DNA from: Rhizorhapis sp036570425
GTDB taxonomy: Bacteria > Pseudomonadota > Alphaproteobacteria > Sphingomonadales > Sphingomonadaceae
Assembly: GCA_036570425.1 (NCBI GenBank)
Contig: DATCYF010000009.1
Span: 1-64,000, forward strand
Direction: 5' to 3'
DNA: 64,000 nucleotides
Part shown: in pieces, positions 36,114 through 44,121 of the stretch
Position numbering within the stretch: position 1 is the stretch's first letter
How the letters are laid out: each line of letters opens with the position of its first letter
Translations under genes and position numbers: made by a program
The notes under the pieces: generated by a model
What the model was told of the DNA's origin: nothing
Seen by the model: the letters and a program-made list of their open reading frames with translations, nothing else
Database searches by the model: none

Positions 36114-37619
36114 ATGATGGATCGTAAAGCGGCCTGGGACATGATCGGCAAGGAAGCCATCCCTGAACTTAAAACGGTTTTCGTTGGCGACCCCGACCGG
36201 CTCTCGACTTTTACTCTGACCAAAAGCGGCATTCACTTCGACTGGTCGAAAACGCATTTGACGCAGGGACTTGTCGACCGGTTTATCGATCTCGCCAACG
36301 CTTCCAATCTGGCTCAGGCGCGTGAGGCTTTGTTTCAGGGCGAAACCATCAATGTGACCGAAGGACGCGCGGCGGAACACACGGCCGAACGAGGGGAAGG
36401 CAACCACGAAAGTGTTGCCCACGCCAAGGCGCTGCACAACCGCATGCGCGCTTTGATCGATGCAGTGGAGGCCGAAGCTTTTGGTCCTGTAAGACACATC
36501 CTGCACGTGGGTATTGGCGGGTCGGCGCTCGGTCCCCACCTTTTGATCGATGCCTTGGGGCGGCAGGCGGGGCGGTATGATGTCGCCGTGGTGTCCAACG
36601 TGGACGGGGCTGCGCTGGAAGAAGCCATGGGACGTTTCGATCCAAGTGCAACGCTACTCGTGGTCGCATCGAAGACATTTACTACCACTGAAACCTTGCT
36701 GAACGCGCAGAGCGTGATTGAGTGGATGCTGGAGGATGGGGTCGAGGATCCTTATGGGCGGGTGATCGCTCTGACCGCCGATCCGGACAAGGCGATGGAA
36801 TGGGGCGTTGACGAAACGCGCATTCTACCTTTCAGCGAAAATGTGGGCGGACGATATTCCCTGTGGTCATCCATTGGTTTTCCGGCAGCCATGGCGTTGG
36901 GCTGGGATGCATTCGAAAGTCTGCTTGAGGGCGCAGCTGCCATGGACCGGCATTTTCGTTTGGCCGAGTTCCAGAAGAATGCGCCTGTCATGGCAGCGTT
37001 TGCAGACCAGCTTTATTCCCGTTTGATGCAGTGCCAAACCCGCGCAATTTTTGCTTATGATGAGCGGCTCCGGCTTCTGCCATCCTATCTCCAGCAGCTA
37101 GAGATGGAGAGCAACGGCAAGAGCGTCACCAAAGATGGAAAGCCAGTGGATGGCCCCACTGCTTCGATAACCTGGGGCGGGGTCGGCACCGATGCGCAGC
37201 ACGCTGTGTTCCAGCTTTTGCACCAGGGCACGCATGTTGTTCCAGTGGAGTTCATCGCATCGATTGAACCGGGCGATTCCCTTGATCCGGCGCATCACCG
37301 TACCTTGCTTGTCAATTGTTTCGCGCAAGCGGCGGCGTTGATGCAGGGGCGGAACAATGATGAAGATCCTGCCCGTGCCTATCCCGGCAACCGACCATCT
37401 ACGACACTTCTGCTCGACGATGTGACGCCGGAAATATTGGGTGCGCTGATCGCATTTTACGAACAACGCACGTTCGTCAACGCGGTGCTGATGGGTATCA
37501 ACCCCTTCGATCAGTTCGGTGTGGAGCTGGGCAAAGATATCGCCAGGTCGATTGAAAAGAACGGCCCTCAGGACTTCGATCCTTCGACGATGGCGCTGAT
37601 CAAACTGGCTTTGGACTGA
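36114..37619 (+). CDS. pgi: Glucose-6-phosphate isomerase
   Basis: A 501-residue sugar isomerase interconverting glucose-6-phosphate and fructose-6-phosphate. Family motifs: HVGIGGSALGPHLLIDALG, VASKTFTTTETLLNA, NVGGRYSLWSSIGFPAA and the C-terminal segment FDQFGVELGKDIARSIE, which carries the signature GVELGK. A GGAAGGATAG site precedes ATG 36114; a second ATG follows directly at 36117. Divergent from lepB and 107 bases upstream of gor. Confidence 0.97.
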   Translation: MMDRKAAWDMIGKEAIPELKTVFVGDPDRLSTFTLTKSGIHFDWSKTHLTQGLVDRFIDLANASNLAQAREALFQGETINVTEGRAAEHTAERGEGNHESVAHAKALHNRMRALIDAVEAEAFGPVRHILHVGIGGSALGPHLLIDALGRQAGRYDVAVVSNVDGAALEEAMGRFDPSATLLVVASKTFTTTETLLNAQSVIEWMLEDGVEDPYGRVIALTADPDKAMEWGVDETRILPFSENVGGRYSLWSSIGFPAAMALGWDAFESLLEGAAAMDRHFRLAEFQKNAPVMAAFADQLYSRLMQCQTRAIFAYDERLRLLPSYLQQLEMESNGKSVTKDGKPVDGPTASITWGGVGTDAQHAVFQLLHQGTHVVPVEFIASIEPGDSLDPAHHRTLLVNCFAQAAALMQGRNNDEDPARAYPGNRPSTTLLLDDVTPEILGALIAFYEQRTFVNAVLMGINPFDQFGVELGKDIARSIEKNGPQDFDPSTMALIKLALD

Positions 37620-37726
37620 TCAAGTCCGCTGCTGAGTTGTTTGATCGATCAGTTTGATCAGCAAAAGCCATTTGTAACCCACTGCATCCGCCGCCATATC
37701 CCTGTGCGGCATCGGGAGTTTTTTGC

Positions 37727-39073
37727 ATGAGCCACTATGATTATGACCTCTTCGTAATTGGTGCGGGATCGGGCGGCGTTCGGGCGGCGCGTGTCTCGGC
37801 CGCCCATGGAGCGAAAGTGGCGGTCGCGGAGGAGCATCGGGTGGGCGGCACCTGCGTCATTCGCGGCTGCGTGCCCAAGAAACTTCTCGTCTATGGGGCT
37901 CATTTCGCCGAGGATTTGCAGGACGCAAAACGCTTCGGCTGGGAAGTGTCAGATTGCCGTTTCAATTGGCCGACATTGCGCGACAATGTGTTGGCGGATG
38001 TGGATCGGTTGAACGGACTTTACACGCAAACGCTGGAAAATCACGGTGTGGAGATCATCCACGAGCGAGCGGTCATCACCGGTCCCAACGCGGTGAAGCT
38101 GGCCAGCGGCCGGACCGTGACCGCAAGGTATATCCTCGTCGCCGTCGGTGCGTGGCCGGTGGTGCCCGAGTGCGAAGGTAACGAGCTTGGCATTACTTCC
38201 AACGAAGTTTTTCATCTGGAAACCCTGCCTAAGCGGGTGGTGATCGCTGGCGGGGGCTATATCGCCAACGAATTCGCCGGGATCTTTCATGAATTCGGCA
38301 GCCAGGTGACCATCGTTAACCGATCGGACAAGATTCTCCGCGGCTACGATGAGCAAATTCGCGATCGTTTGCTCCAGATCAGTATGACCAAAGGAATAGT
38401 GTTCCGCTTCAACGCGCCCTTTGAAAAAGTCGTAAAGAATGACGATGGATCACTCAATGTTCACATGAAGGGCTGTGAGCCTGTTACATGCGATGCGCTC
38501 CTTTTCGCCACAGGTCGTAGGCCTAAGACGGACGGTCTTGGACTCGAAAACGCCGGCGTGGAACTGGATGAAAAAGGCGCGATCCGGGTCGACGAATATA
38601 GCAGATCAACCTGCCAAAGCATCTATGCAGTGGGCGACGTTACCAATCGCGTACAGCTTACGCCAGTCGCCATTCGTGAGGGGCAGGCTTTTGCTGATAC
38701 TGTTTTTGGTGACCAGCCGCATGTTGTGGATTATGGCTGCATCCCGTCAGCGGTATTCAGCCATCCCCCCATGGCGGGCGTCGGTCTGACCGAAGCACAG
38801 GCGCGCAACACGCTGGGATCAGTCAAGATCTATACGTCCGATTTCCGAGCGATGAAAAATGTCCTTGCCGGACGCAATGAGCGCGGATTGTACAAGATGA
38901 TTTGCGATGCCGAAACGGGGAAAGTGGTGGGACTCCACATGATTGGACCAGATGCGCCTGAAATTCTTCAGGCAGCGGCGGTCGCGGTGAAAGCGGGTCT
39001 CACCAAACAAGCCTTCGATGACACTGTGGCGCTGCATCCTAGCATGGCGGAAGAGCTGGTTTTGATGCGATAA
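37727..39073 (+). CDS. gor: Glutathione-disulfide reductase
   Basis: A 448-residue FAD/NADPH disulfide oxidoreductase. The FAD motif is DLFVIGAGSGGVRAARVSA. The redox pair is in GGTCVIRGCVPKKLLVY (CxxxxC), the NADPH motif is VVIAGGGYIANEFAGIFHEFG, and the C-terminal base is in ALHPSMAEELVLM (the HP..AEE motif). The CVIRGCVPKK form and lack of a trypanothione-type active site support glutathione as substrate. It is followed by a hairpin and then the GTA-like cluster. Confidence 0.95.
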   Translation: MSHYDYDLFVIGAGSGGVRAARVSAAHGAKVAVAEEHRVGGTCVIRGCVPKKLLVYGAHFAEDLQDAKRFGWEVSDCRFNWPTLRDNVLADVDRLNGLYTQTLENHGVEIIHERAVITGPNAVKLASGRTVTARYILVAVGAWPVVPECEGNELGITSNEVFHLETLPKRVVIAGGGYIANEFAGIFHEFGSQVTIVNRSDKILRGYDEQIRDRLLQISMTKGIVFRFNAPFEKVVKNDDGSLNVHMKGCEPVTCDALLFATGRRPKTDGLGLENAGVELDEKGAIRVDEYSRSTCQSIYAVGDVTNRVQLTPVAIREGQAFADTVFGDQPHVVDYGCIPSAVFSHPPMAGVGLTEAQARNTLGSVKIYTSDFRAMKNVLAGRNERGLYKMICDAETGKVVGLHMIGPDAPEILQAAAVAVKAGLTKQAFDDTVALHPSMAEELVLMR

Positions 39074-39091
39074 GGCGATCTCGAAATAGGA

Positions 39092-39118
39092 AGCCTTGGC
39101 AGCTTGTCTGCCTAGGCT
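39092..39118 (+). terminator. Hairpin after gor
   Basis: AGCCTTGGCAG (39092-39102) pairs with CTGCCTAGGCT (39108-39118) with one mismatch and a 5-base loop, 18 bases after the gor stop. No T-run follows. Confidence 0.45.
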
Positions 39119-39233
39119 GAGTTGGAGAGGGGTTGTGGGCTATCGGGAGGGCTGAGCCCCTCTCCCGCTGCGACTGAGCGGCTTCGCCGCCAAGTCTCGC
39201 TGCCCTCTCCCAACGGGAGAGGAAGAAGGAGCA
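39117..39233. repeat. Palindrome-rich intergenic repeat, copy R1
   Basis: About 115 bases with the order GAGTTGG, AGGGGTT hairpin arm, GAGCCCCTCTCCCGCTG, CTCGCTGCCCTCTCCC and GGGAGAGG. It shares long stretches with copies at 41845-41952, 42011-42120 and 45721-45830. It occupies the place immediately before the portal gene, where a terminase would normally be. Confidence 0.75.
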
Positions 39234-39238
39234 ATTTT

Positions 39239-40285
39239 ATGAAATGGTTTGGACGGAAGTCTGCCGAGGCGTCTCGGCGGCCTGTTTTGGCGCGTGGGTG
39301 GTTGGGGTGGTCGGGGGCTCCTCTTGGCGAGTGGCCCGGAAATTACGAGGGTCAGGTGAGAGCAGCTGTGCTGGGTAATCCGGTTGCGCAGCGGTCGGTG
39401 CGGCTGGTGAGCGAGGCTGTGGGTGGCGTTGCGCTGATGGCCGAGGGCGGCAGCGCGGCGGATCGGGAGCGGGTGTTGGGGCTGGTGCGGGCGCGGTCGG
39501 CTGGGCAGGCGCTGGTGGAGACATTGGCGGTGCATCTGCTGCTGCATGGCAATGCCTATGTGCAGATGGCGGTTGGCGCTGACGGGGAGGTGGCGGAACT
39601 GTTCGCGCTCCGGCCCGAGCGGGTGAGCGTTGAGGCGGACGCGCGGGGATGGCCGATAGCTTATCTCTATCGGGTGGGAGAAAATGCGGCTAGGCTTGCG
39701 TCCGAGGATGCGGCGGGGCGGACGGCGATTGTGCATTTGAAGAGCCTGCACCCGCTGGACGATCATTATGGGCTTGGCTGTGTCGGTGCGGCGGCCGGGG
39801 CGGTGGCAATCCACAATGCAGCGACGGTTTGGAACAAGGCGCTGCTGGATAATGCGGCGCGGCCATCGGGGGCTTTGGTCTATGATCCGGGTGAGGCTGG
39901 GGCGGCGCTTTCGGGGGAGCAGTTCGATCGCTTGAAGGCGGAAATGGAAGCGGCTTTTCAGGGCGCGGGCAATGCGGGGCGGCCGATGCTGCTTGAGGGT
40001 GGCCTCAAGTGGCAGGCGATGAGCATGACGCCTGCGGATATGGATTTCGTCGGGCTGAAAGCTGCTGCGGCGCGGGAAATTGCGCTCGCATTCGGGGTGC
40101 CGCCGATGCTGATGGGGCTGCCGGGCGACAATGCCTATGCCAACTATCGCGAGGCGAACAAGGCGCTTTGGCGGCAGACGGTGCTGCCCTTGGGCGAGAA
40201 GATTCTGGGCGGGATTGCGCAGGGGTTGGCATCCTGGTTGCCGGGCGTGCGGCTGGCGGTGGATCTGAAAAGCCGGTGGGCGTGA
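39239..40285 (+). CDS. HK97-family phage/GTA portal protein, C-terminus truncated
   Basis: A 348-residue portal protein, the dodecameric DNA gate at the capsid vertex, corresponding to RcGTA g3. The start ATG 39239 (MKWFGRKSAEASRRP) is typical of the family. Motifs include NPVAQRSVRLVSEAVGGVAL, HGNAYVQMAV, LKSLHPLDDHYGLG and FGVPPMLMGLPGDNAYANYREA. It ends in GVRLAVDLKSRWA, about 30-40 residues earlier than related portals. The last four residues are out of family register and arise where the reading frame runs into protease sequence. The stop overlaps the next gene as GTGA. See the finding on the deletion junction. Confidence 0.9.
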   Translation: MKWFGRKSAEASRRPVLARGWLGWSGAPLGEWPGNYEGQVRAAVLGNPVAQRSVRLVSEAVGGVALMAEGGSAADRERVLGLVRARSAGQALVETLAVHLLLHGNAYVQMAVGADGEVAELFALRPERVSVEADARGWPIAYLYRVGENAARLASEDAAGRTAIVHLKSLHPLDDHYGLGCVGAAAGAVAIHNAATVWNKALLDNAARPSGALVYDPGEAGAALSGEQFDRLKAEMEAAFQGAGNAGRPMLLEGGLKWQAMSMTPADMDFVGLKAAAAREIALAFGVPPMLMGLPGDNAYANYREANKALWRQTVLPLGEKILGGIAQGLASWLPGVRLAVDLKSRWA

Positions 40286-40533
40286 TTGAGCAGTTGAGGG
40301 AGGATGAGCGGGGGCTGCGGGTGATTGGACGGCTTTCGGCGCGCACCGCCGTGGGGCGGGAGGCGGCGGCTTTGCTGAAGGCGGGTGCGGTGGATGGGCT
40401 GTCCTTTGGCTATCGGGTGCGGGAGGCTTCCGAGGGGCGGCCGCGGGAATTGCGGGCGCTTGATCTGGTGGAGGTGAGTTTGGTGACCTTTCCGATGCAG
40501 CCACTGGCGCGGGTGCATGCGGTGGAGGGGTGA
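40282..40533 (+). CDS. HK97-family prohead protease, N-terminal half missing
   Basis: An 83-residue remnant from GTG 40282. It matches the C-terminal half of U35-type prohead proteases (RcGTA g4): REDERGLRVIGRLS, AAALLKAGAVDGLSFGYRV with the catalytic Ser, and ALDLVEVSLVTFPMQPLARV. The family's N-terminal part, with the FAGYA strand and the catalytic His, is absent. Homology-like residues (KPVGVIEQL) continue a few codons upstream of the GTG inside the portal gene, showing that the missing part was cut off rather than never present. Probably inactive as a protease. Confidence 0.85.
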   Translation: MIEQLREDERGLRVIGRLSARTAVGREAAALLKAGAVDGLSFGYRVREASEGRPRELRALDLVEVSLVTFPMQPLARVHAVEG

Positions 40534-40598
40534 TGCCTGATTTGTAGGGCGGAACGCCTCATCAACTATGCCTGGGCAGCACGCTGCCAAGGCTTTGT

Positions 40599-40625
40599 AT
40601 CCTCCCCTATCCGGGAGGATTTTTT
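40599..40625 (+). terminator. Intrinsic-terminator-like hairpin before the capsid gene
   Basis: ATCCTCCC (40599-40606) pairs with GGGAGGAT (40613-40620), 6-base loop, followed by TTTTT (40621-40625). It lies 20 bases before the capsid ATG. The preceding bases (40575-40588) include GGCAGC/GCTGCC. It resembles the hairpin end of the dispersed repeat. Confidence 0.6.
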
Positions 40626-40644
40626 GTGTGTGCGGGAGACAGAT

Positions 40645-41772
40645 ATGTATGAAGTGAAGGCGGATGCGCTTGAAGAGAGCTTCGATGCGGTTCTTCAGGC
40701 GGAGAAGATTGCTGCTCTGGAAGCCGATATGGCTGCGCTGAAAGGACAGGTGGTTGCGGCGCAGAGACCCGCGCTGGACGGGGTGAAGGGCGGCTCTATC
40801 GATCCGCAGCGGGCGGCTTTTGTCGAGCGCTATCTGCGCAGGGGACTGGAAGCCGGGGTTGAGCTGAAGAGCTTTTCCGGAGCGAGTGGGGCTGAGGGCG
40901 GCTTTGCTGTGCCGCGTGAGATTGATGCGGTCATCGATGCGACGCTGAAAAGCATTTCGCCCATTCGGTCGATTGCCAATGTCGTGCAGACCGGGACGGC
41001 GGGGTATCGCAAGCTGGTGACGAGTCGCGGCGCGCCCTCGGGCTGGGCCAGCGAGACGGGGGCTCGCGGGGAGACGGGGACACCCAGCTTCCATGAGATC
41101 GTGCCGCCATCGGGGGAATTGTTCGCCAATCCGGCTGCGTCCCAGGCGATGCTTGATGATGCGCAGTTCGATGTGGAGGGCTGGCTCGCCAGCGAGATCG
41201 CGATGGAGTTTGCGAAGGCCGAGGGGGCGGCCTTTGTGAATGGCACGGGGGTTAATCAGCCCAAGGGGTTCCTGCAGAGCCCAGTGACGGATGAGGTCGA
41301 TGATGTGCGGGCGTTTGGGGCGCTGCAATATGTAGCGTCGGGAGCGGCGGACGGTTTTGCGGCTGCCAATCCTGAGGACAGGTTGATTGACCTGGTGCAG
41401 TCCCTGCGAGCGCCTTACCGGCAGGGCGCGGCGTTCGTGATGAATTCGGCGACGCTCGCGCGCATTCGCAAGTTCAAGACGAGCGATGGCGCTTTCCTGT
41501 GGCAGCCGGGGCTTGTGGCGGAGCAGCCCGATACGCTGCTTGGCTATCCGGTGGTGGAGGCGGAAGATATGCCGGATATTGCGGCCGATAGCCTGTCGAT
41601 CGCGTTCGGCAACTTTAAGGCGGGCTATGTGATTGCAGAGCGGAACGCGACCAGCATCTTGCGTGATCCGTTCACCAACAAGCCGTTCGTGCATTTCTAT
41701 GCGGTGAAGCGGGTGGGCGGCGCTGTGGCTAACAGTGAGGCGATCAAGCTGATGAAGTTTGCTGTAAGCTAA
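40645..41772 (+). CDS. HK97-fold major capsid protein
   Basis: A 375-residue major capsid protein (RcGTA g5 counterpart). ATG 40645 follows GGGAGACAG; the frame extends back to a TTG at 40624. An N-terminal coiled-coil delta domain (residues ~1-75, ALEESFDAVLQAEKIAALE) is the part normally removed by the prohead protease. The HK97 core starts at GASGAEGGFAVPREIDAVI and includes GWASETGARGETGTPSFHE, VNGTGVNQPKGFL and the C-terminal YAVKRVGGAVANSEAIKLMKF. Apparently intact, although its protease partner is not. Confidence 0.95.
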   Translation: MYEVKADALEESFDAVLQAEKIAALEADMAALKGQVVAAQRPALDGVKGGSIDPQRAAFVERYLRRGLEAGVELKSFSGASGAEGGFAVPREIDAVIDATLKSISPIRSIANVVQTGTAGYRKLVTSRGAPSGWASETGARGETGTPSFHEIVPPSGELFANPAASQAMLDDAQFDVEGWLASEIAMEFAKAEGAAFVNGTGVNQPKGFLQSPVTDEVDDVRAFGALQYVASGAADGFAAANPEDRLIDLVQSLRAPYRQGAAFVMNSATLARIRKFKTSDGAFLWQPGLVAEQPDTLLGYPVVEAEDMPDIAADSLSIAFGNFKAGYVIAERNATSILRDPFTNKPFVHFYAVKRVGGAVANSEAIKLMKFAVS

Positions 41773-41844
41773 AAGCTAAAAGCATAGCCCCTCTCCAGTG
41801 GGAGAGGGATATGGAGACTTGGGCCGGTAGGGGCCGGTCCTAGT

Positions 41845-41952
41845 CGGAGTTGGGTGAGGGGCTCCGCGCTATCGAGAGGGCGTAACCCCTCACCAACTTC
41901 CGCTAGGCAGCGAGCTGCCAAGCGTCCGTATCCTCTCCCTATGGGAGAGGGA
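41845..41952. repeat. Palindrome-rich intergenic repeat, copy R2
   Basis: Order: GGAGTTGGGTGAGGGGCT, ATCGAGAGGG, AACCCCTCACCAACTTC (pairs back with the first arm), GGCAGCGAGCTGCC, then CCTCTCCC-TAT-GGGAGAGG. The long arms can form a cruciform-like hairpin of about 16 bp with one mismatch. Confidence 0.75.
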
Positions 41953-42010
41953 GTGGTACTGGAGGCAGGAATAGCGCCTTTCTTTCAGGGGTGAGTCCGT
42001 GCACTTGAGC

Positions 42011-42120
42011 CGGAGTTGGTGAGGGGTTCTGCGTTCCGACAGGGCGGAACCCCTCTCCCGCTGCGGCTAAATTCGGCTGCGCCTCATTAAGTCTCGCTGC
42101 CCTCTCCCAAAGGAGAGGGG
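42011..42120. repeat. Palindrome-rich intergenic repeat, copy R3
   Basis: Order: GGAGTTGGTGAGGGGTTCTG, CAGGGCGGAACCCCTCTCCC, GCTGCGGCTAA, AAGTCTCGCTGCCCTCTCCC and GGAGAGGGG. It shares the second half almost exactly with R1 and R4. Confidence 0.75.
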
Positions 42121-42153
42121 CACATCATTGCATCGAAAACAGGGGAAAGCGGC

Positions 42154-42687
42154 ATGCCTATTGGGGATGCGGCGCTGGCTGGCGCGCGCGAGGAGGTGAA
42201 AGCCTGGTTAAGGCTGGAGACGGAGGAAGAAGATGCGATCGTCGACCGGCTGGTGCGCAGTGCTATCGGGTGTTGCGAAGGCTTCGTCGGGCAGGCGCTG
42301 ATCTTGCGGGAGGAGGTGCAGCGCCTGCCTGTTTCGCGGGAATGGCAGAGGCTGCGGTGGACGCCGGTGAGCGCGATCATGGGGGTGACGGGCCTACCGG
42401 CGGAGGGTGCGGTCTTTGCTTTACCGATTGGCGCTTATGGCGTCGACATTGATGGCAATGGCGATGGGTGGGTGCGAGTGACGGCTTCGGGCGCTGCGGG
42501 GCGCGTGGATGTGACTTTCATGGCGGGGCTGGCGACGGATTGGGCCGGGCTGCCCGAGGCGATTCGGCAGGGAGTGGTGCGGCTGGCGGCGCATATGTTC
42601 GCGCAGCGCGATGGAGAAGGGAGTGCGCCGCCTGCAGTGGTGAGTGCGCTCTGGCGGCCATGGCGGCGGATGAGGCTGGCATCATGA
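42154..42687 (+). CDS. Head-tail connector protein (gp6-like)
   Basis: A 177-residue protein matching phage gp6-like head-tail connectors/adaptors (RcGTA g6). The N-terminal helix region EVKAWLRLETEEEDAIVDRLVRSAIGCCEGFVG and the later GLPEAIRQGVVRLAAHMFAQRDGEG are characteristic. It would sit under the portal ring. The start ATG 42154 follows AAAGCGGC. The stop overlaps the next ATG (ATGA), which indicates a coupled string of connector genes. Confidence 0.88.
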   Translation: MPIGDAALAGAREEVKAWLRLETEEEDAIVDRLVRSAIGCCEGFVGQALILREEVQRLPVSREWQRLRWTPVSAIMGVTGLPAEGAVFALPIGAYGVDIDGNGDGWVRVTASGAAGRVDVTFMAGLATDWAGLPEAIRQGVVRLAAHMFAQRDGEGSAPPAVVSALWRPWRRMRLAS

Positions 42688-43022
42688 AGGATGAGGTGGC
42701 GGGCAGGCTGGCCGAACGCATGGCGCTGGAGCGGCGGGAGGAGGTGCGCGATGCCTTGGGCGGCAGCGCGGCGGTCTGGGCGCAGGAAGCTGTGCTCTGG
42801 GCTGCGGTCGTGCCTGACCGGGGCGGCGTCGAACAGAGCGGGGACGCGCGGCGCGGGGACAGGCGCTGGGCAGTGACTATCCGGCGGCGCGGAGGGCTTG
42901 GGCTCGACTGCCGCTTTCGGTGGGGCGGGCGTGTGTTGCGCGTGCGCTTTGTTGAGGATGATCCGCGGGTCGGCGATCTGGTGACGGTCAGATGTGAGGA
43001 AGAGCCATGTTCGAACGGCTGA
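42684..43022 (+). CDS. Head-tail adaptor/head-closure protein
   Basis: A 112-residue protein in the position of RcGTA g7 (phage head-tail joining protein, SPP1 gp16-like). WAQEAVLWAAVVPDRGGVEQSGDARRG is followed by the beta-barrel strands RRWAVTIRRRGGLGL, CRFRWGGRVLRVRFVEDDPR and GDLVTVRCEEE. The frame is open further upstream, but ATG 42684 overlaps the connector stop and gives the family length. It overlaps the next gene by 16 bases. Confidence 0.82.
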   Translation: MKDEVAGRLAERMALERREEVRDALGGSAAVWAQEAVLWAAVVPDRGGVEQSGDARRGDRRWAVTIRRRGGLGLDCRFRWGGRVLRVRFVEDDPRVGDLVTVRCEEEPCSNG

Positions 43023-43231
43023 TGGCGCAGGCGGAGCGGCTGGGGGCGGTGCGGCGCGAGCGCTTCGTGGAAAGGCTGGTCGTTCGGATCGCGGAGGATT
43101 TGCCGGAGGGCGTGGCTGTTGCGGCTGAGGACGCCGGGCTGGTGCTGACGGGGCGCTGCCTGCTGCGGCGATGGGTGAGCGACGCAAGACTTCGGTCGAT
43201 CGGACTGATGGCAAAGGGAGAGGGCCGATGA
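43007..43231 (+). CDS. Small protein of unknown function in the connector region
   Basis: A 74-residue protein, rich in Arg and Leu (MFERLMAQAERLGAVRRERF, then ERLVVRIAEDLPEGVAVAAEDAGLVLTG). It starts inside the previous gene and ends with an ATGA overlap onto the next. The coupling on both sides supports real translation. It has no recognised family or RcGTA counterpart that I can name. Confidence 0.68.
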   Translation: MFERLMAQAERLGAVRRERFVERLVVRIAEDLPEGVAVAAEDAGLVLTGRCLLRRWVSDARLRSIGLMAKGEGR

Positions 43232-43626
43232 GCGCGGCAGTGATAGCGGTGCAGGCTGCGGCAGTGGCGGCGATGCGGGCGCATGCACCCCTGGCCAATG
43301 CAGTGAGCGGGGTGTTTGACGGACCGCCGCCAGGGGTCTGTTTTCCGTATGTGACCGTGGGGGAGAGCCCTTGCGTGGACTGGAGCCATAAGAGCGGGCG
43401 AGGCCGGGAGGTCAGGTTGGTGCTGACCGTCTGGGATGACGGAGCGCGGGCCGCGAGACTGCATGGCCTGATGCGAGAGGTTGAAGCGGCGGTGGAGGGG
43501 ATGCAGACGGGACTGGATGGTTGGCGGGTGGTGAGCCTGCAGTTTCTGCGGTCTCGTGTGGTGCGGGATGAGAAGGGACCTTGGGCAGGATTGGTCCAAT
43601 ATCGGATGCGGGTGATGGAGGAGTAG
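43228..43626 (+). CDS. DUF3168 tail-completion/tail-terminator protein
   Basis: A 132-residue protein corresponding to RcGTA g8. An early helix (SAAVIAVQAAAVAAMRAHAPL) precedes GVFDGPPPGVCFPYVTVGESP, which is the DUF3168 signature (pp...PYv..g). DWSHKSGRGREVRLVLTVWDD and the C-terminal SRVVRDEKGPWAGLVQYRMRV follow. It caps the tail tube. ATG 43228 overlaps the previous stop. It is the last gene before the antisense insertion. Confidence 0.88.
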   Translation: MSAAVIAVQAAAVAAMRAHAPLANAVSGVFDGPPPGVCFPYVTVGESPCVDWSHKSGRGREVRLVLTVWDDGARAARLHGLMREVEAAVEGMQTGLDGWRVVSLQFLRSRVVRDEKGPWAGLVQYRMRVMEE

Positions 43627-43722
43627 GATCAAATCTCTCGTTAACGCGCGTTGCGAGAGGATGGAAATGAGTGCCTTTACCCGGCCCTGGGCTCCGGATC
43701 AGGTCCGCAGCGCAAGACGCAT

Positions 43723-44061
43723 TCATCCCGGTCGCGTGTTGGTTTCCAGATAGTCGCGATAGTTGTTCTGGAACTTCTCGAGATAGTCGTCGACCTGAAA
43801 CTGGGCGTCTTCCTGCGCATCCGTGTCAGACATGCCTTCGGCCTTGTCCGCCGCGAGAATGGCATTGCGGAAGGCAGTTTCCTGCTGCTCGCAAGCTGGT
43901 TGAAGGGCTTTGTCGAATTCGTCCGGCTTCGTTTTCTTGTCGAGTTGAGATGTCATGAACTTGCGCAGGCAGGTCGCATAGGCGTCTCGCGGTTGAGCGG
44001 TCGTGTCGGCAGGCTGGGCTGCGGCGGCCATGGCCATGATGCTGAGGAGAGGCAAAAGCAT
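43723..44061 (-). CDS. Secreted protein of unknown function, antisense within the GTA-like cluster
   Basis: A 112-residue protein on the minus strand. It has a signal peptide (MLLPLLSIMAMAAAAQPADT) and an excellent ribosome site (AAAGGAG, 6 bases before the ATG), so I regard it as real. The mature part is about 90 charged, helical residues with two Cys (TCLRKFM and PACEQQE), ending VDDYLEKFQNNYRDYLETNTRPG. It looks like a small periplasmic protein, not a virion part. It sits between the tail-terminator and tail-tube genes, transcribed against them. I do not recognise the family. Confidence 0.8.
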   Translation of the reverse strand: MLLPLLSIMAMAAAAQPADTTAQPRDAYATCLRKFMTSQLDKKTKPDEFDKALQPACEQQETAFRNAILAADKAEGMSDTDAQEDAQFQVDDYLEKFQNNYRDYLETNTRPG

Positions 44062-44121
44062 TGTGAACTCCTTTCAACACGTCTCTTGAACATATTGTTT
44101 TTAGCTAAGGGAGAATGCTCC

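Larger units (their letters stand above)
41773..42153. other. 381-base non-coding interval with two repeat copies
   Basis: No gene is seen. It holds a short hairpin (CCCTCTCC...GGGAGAGGG, about 41789-41810) and the two full repeat copies listed separately. An interval this large is unusual between capsid and connector genes of a phage-type operon. Confidence 0.8.

Noticed and set aside
39140..41694. Minus-strand open frames of 454 and 516 codons across the portal and capsid genes
   Set aside because: Pro/Arg/His-rich translations typical of antisense reading of GC-rich genes; portal and capsid on the plus strand are clearly real.
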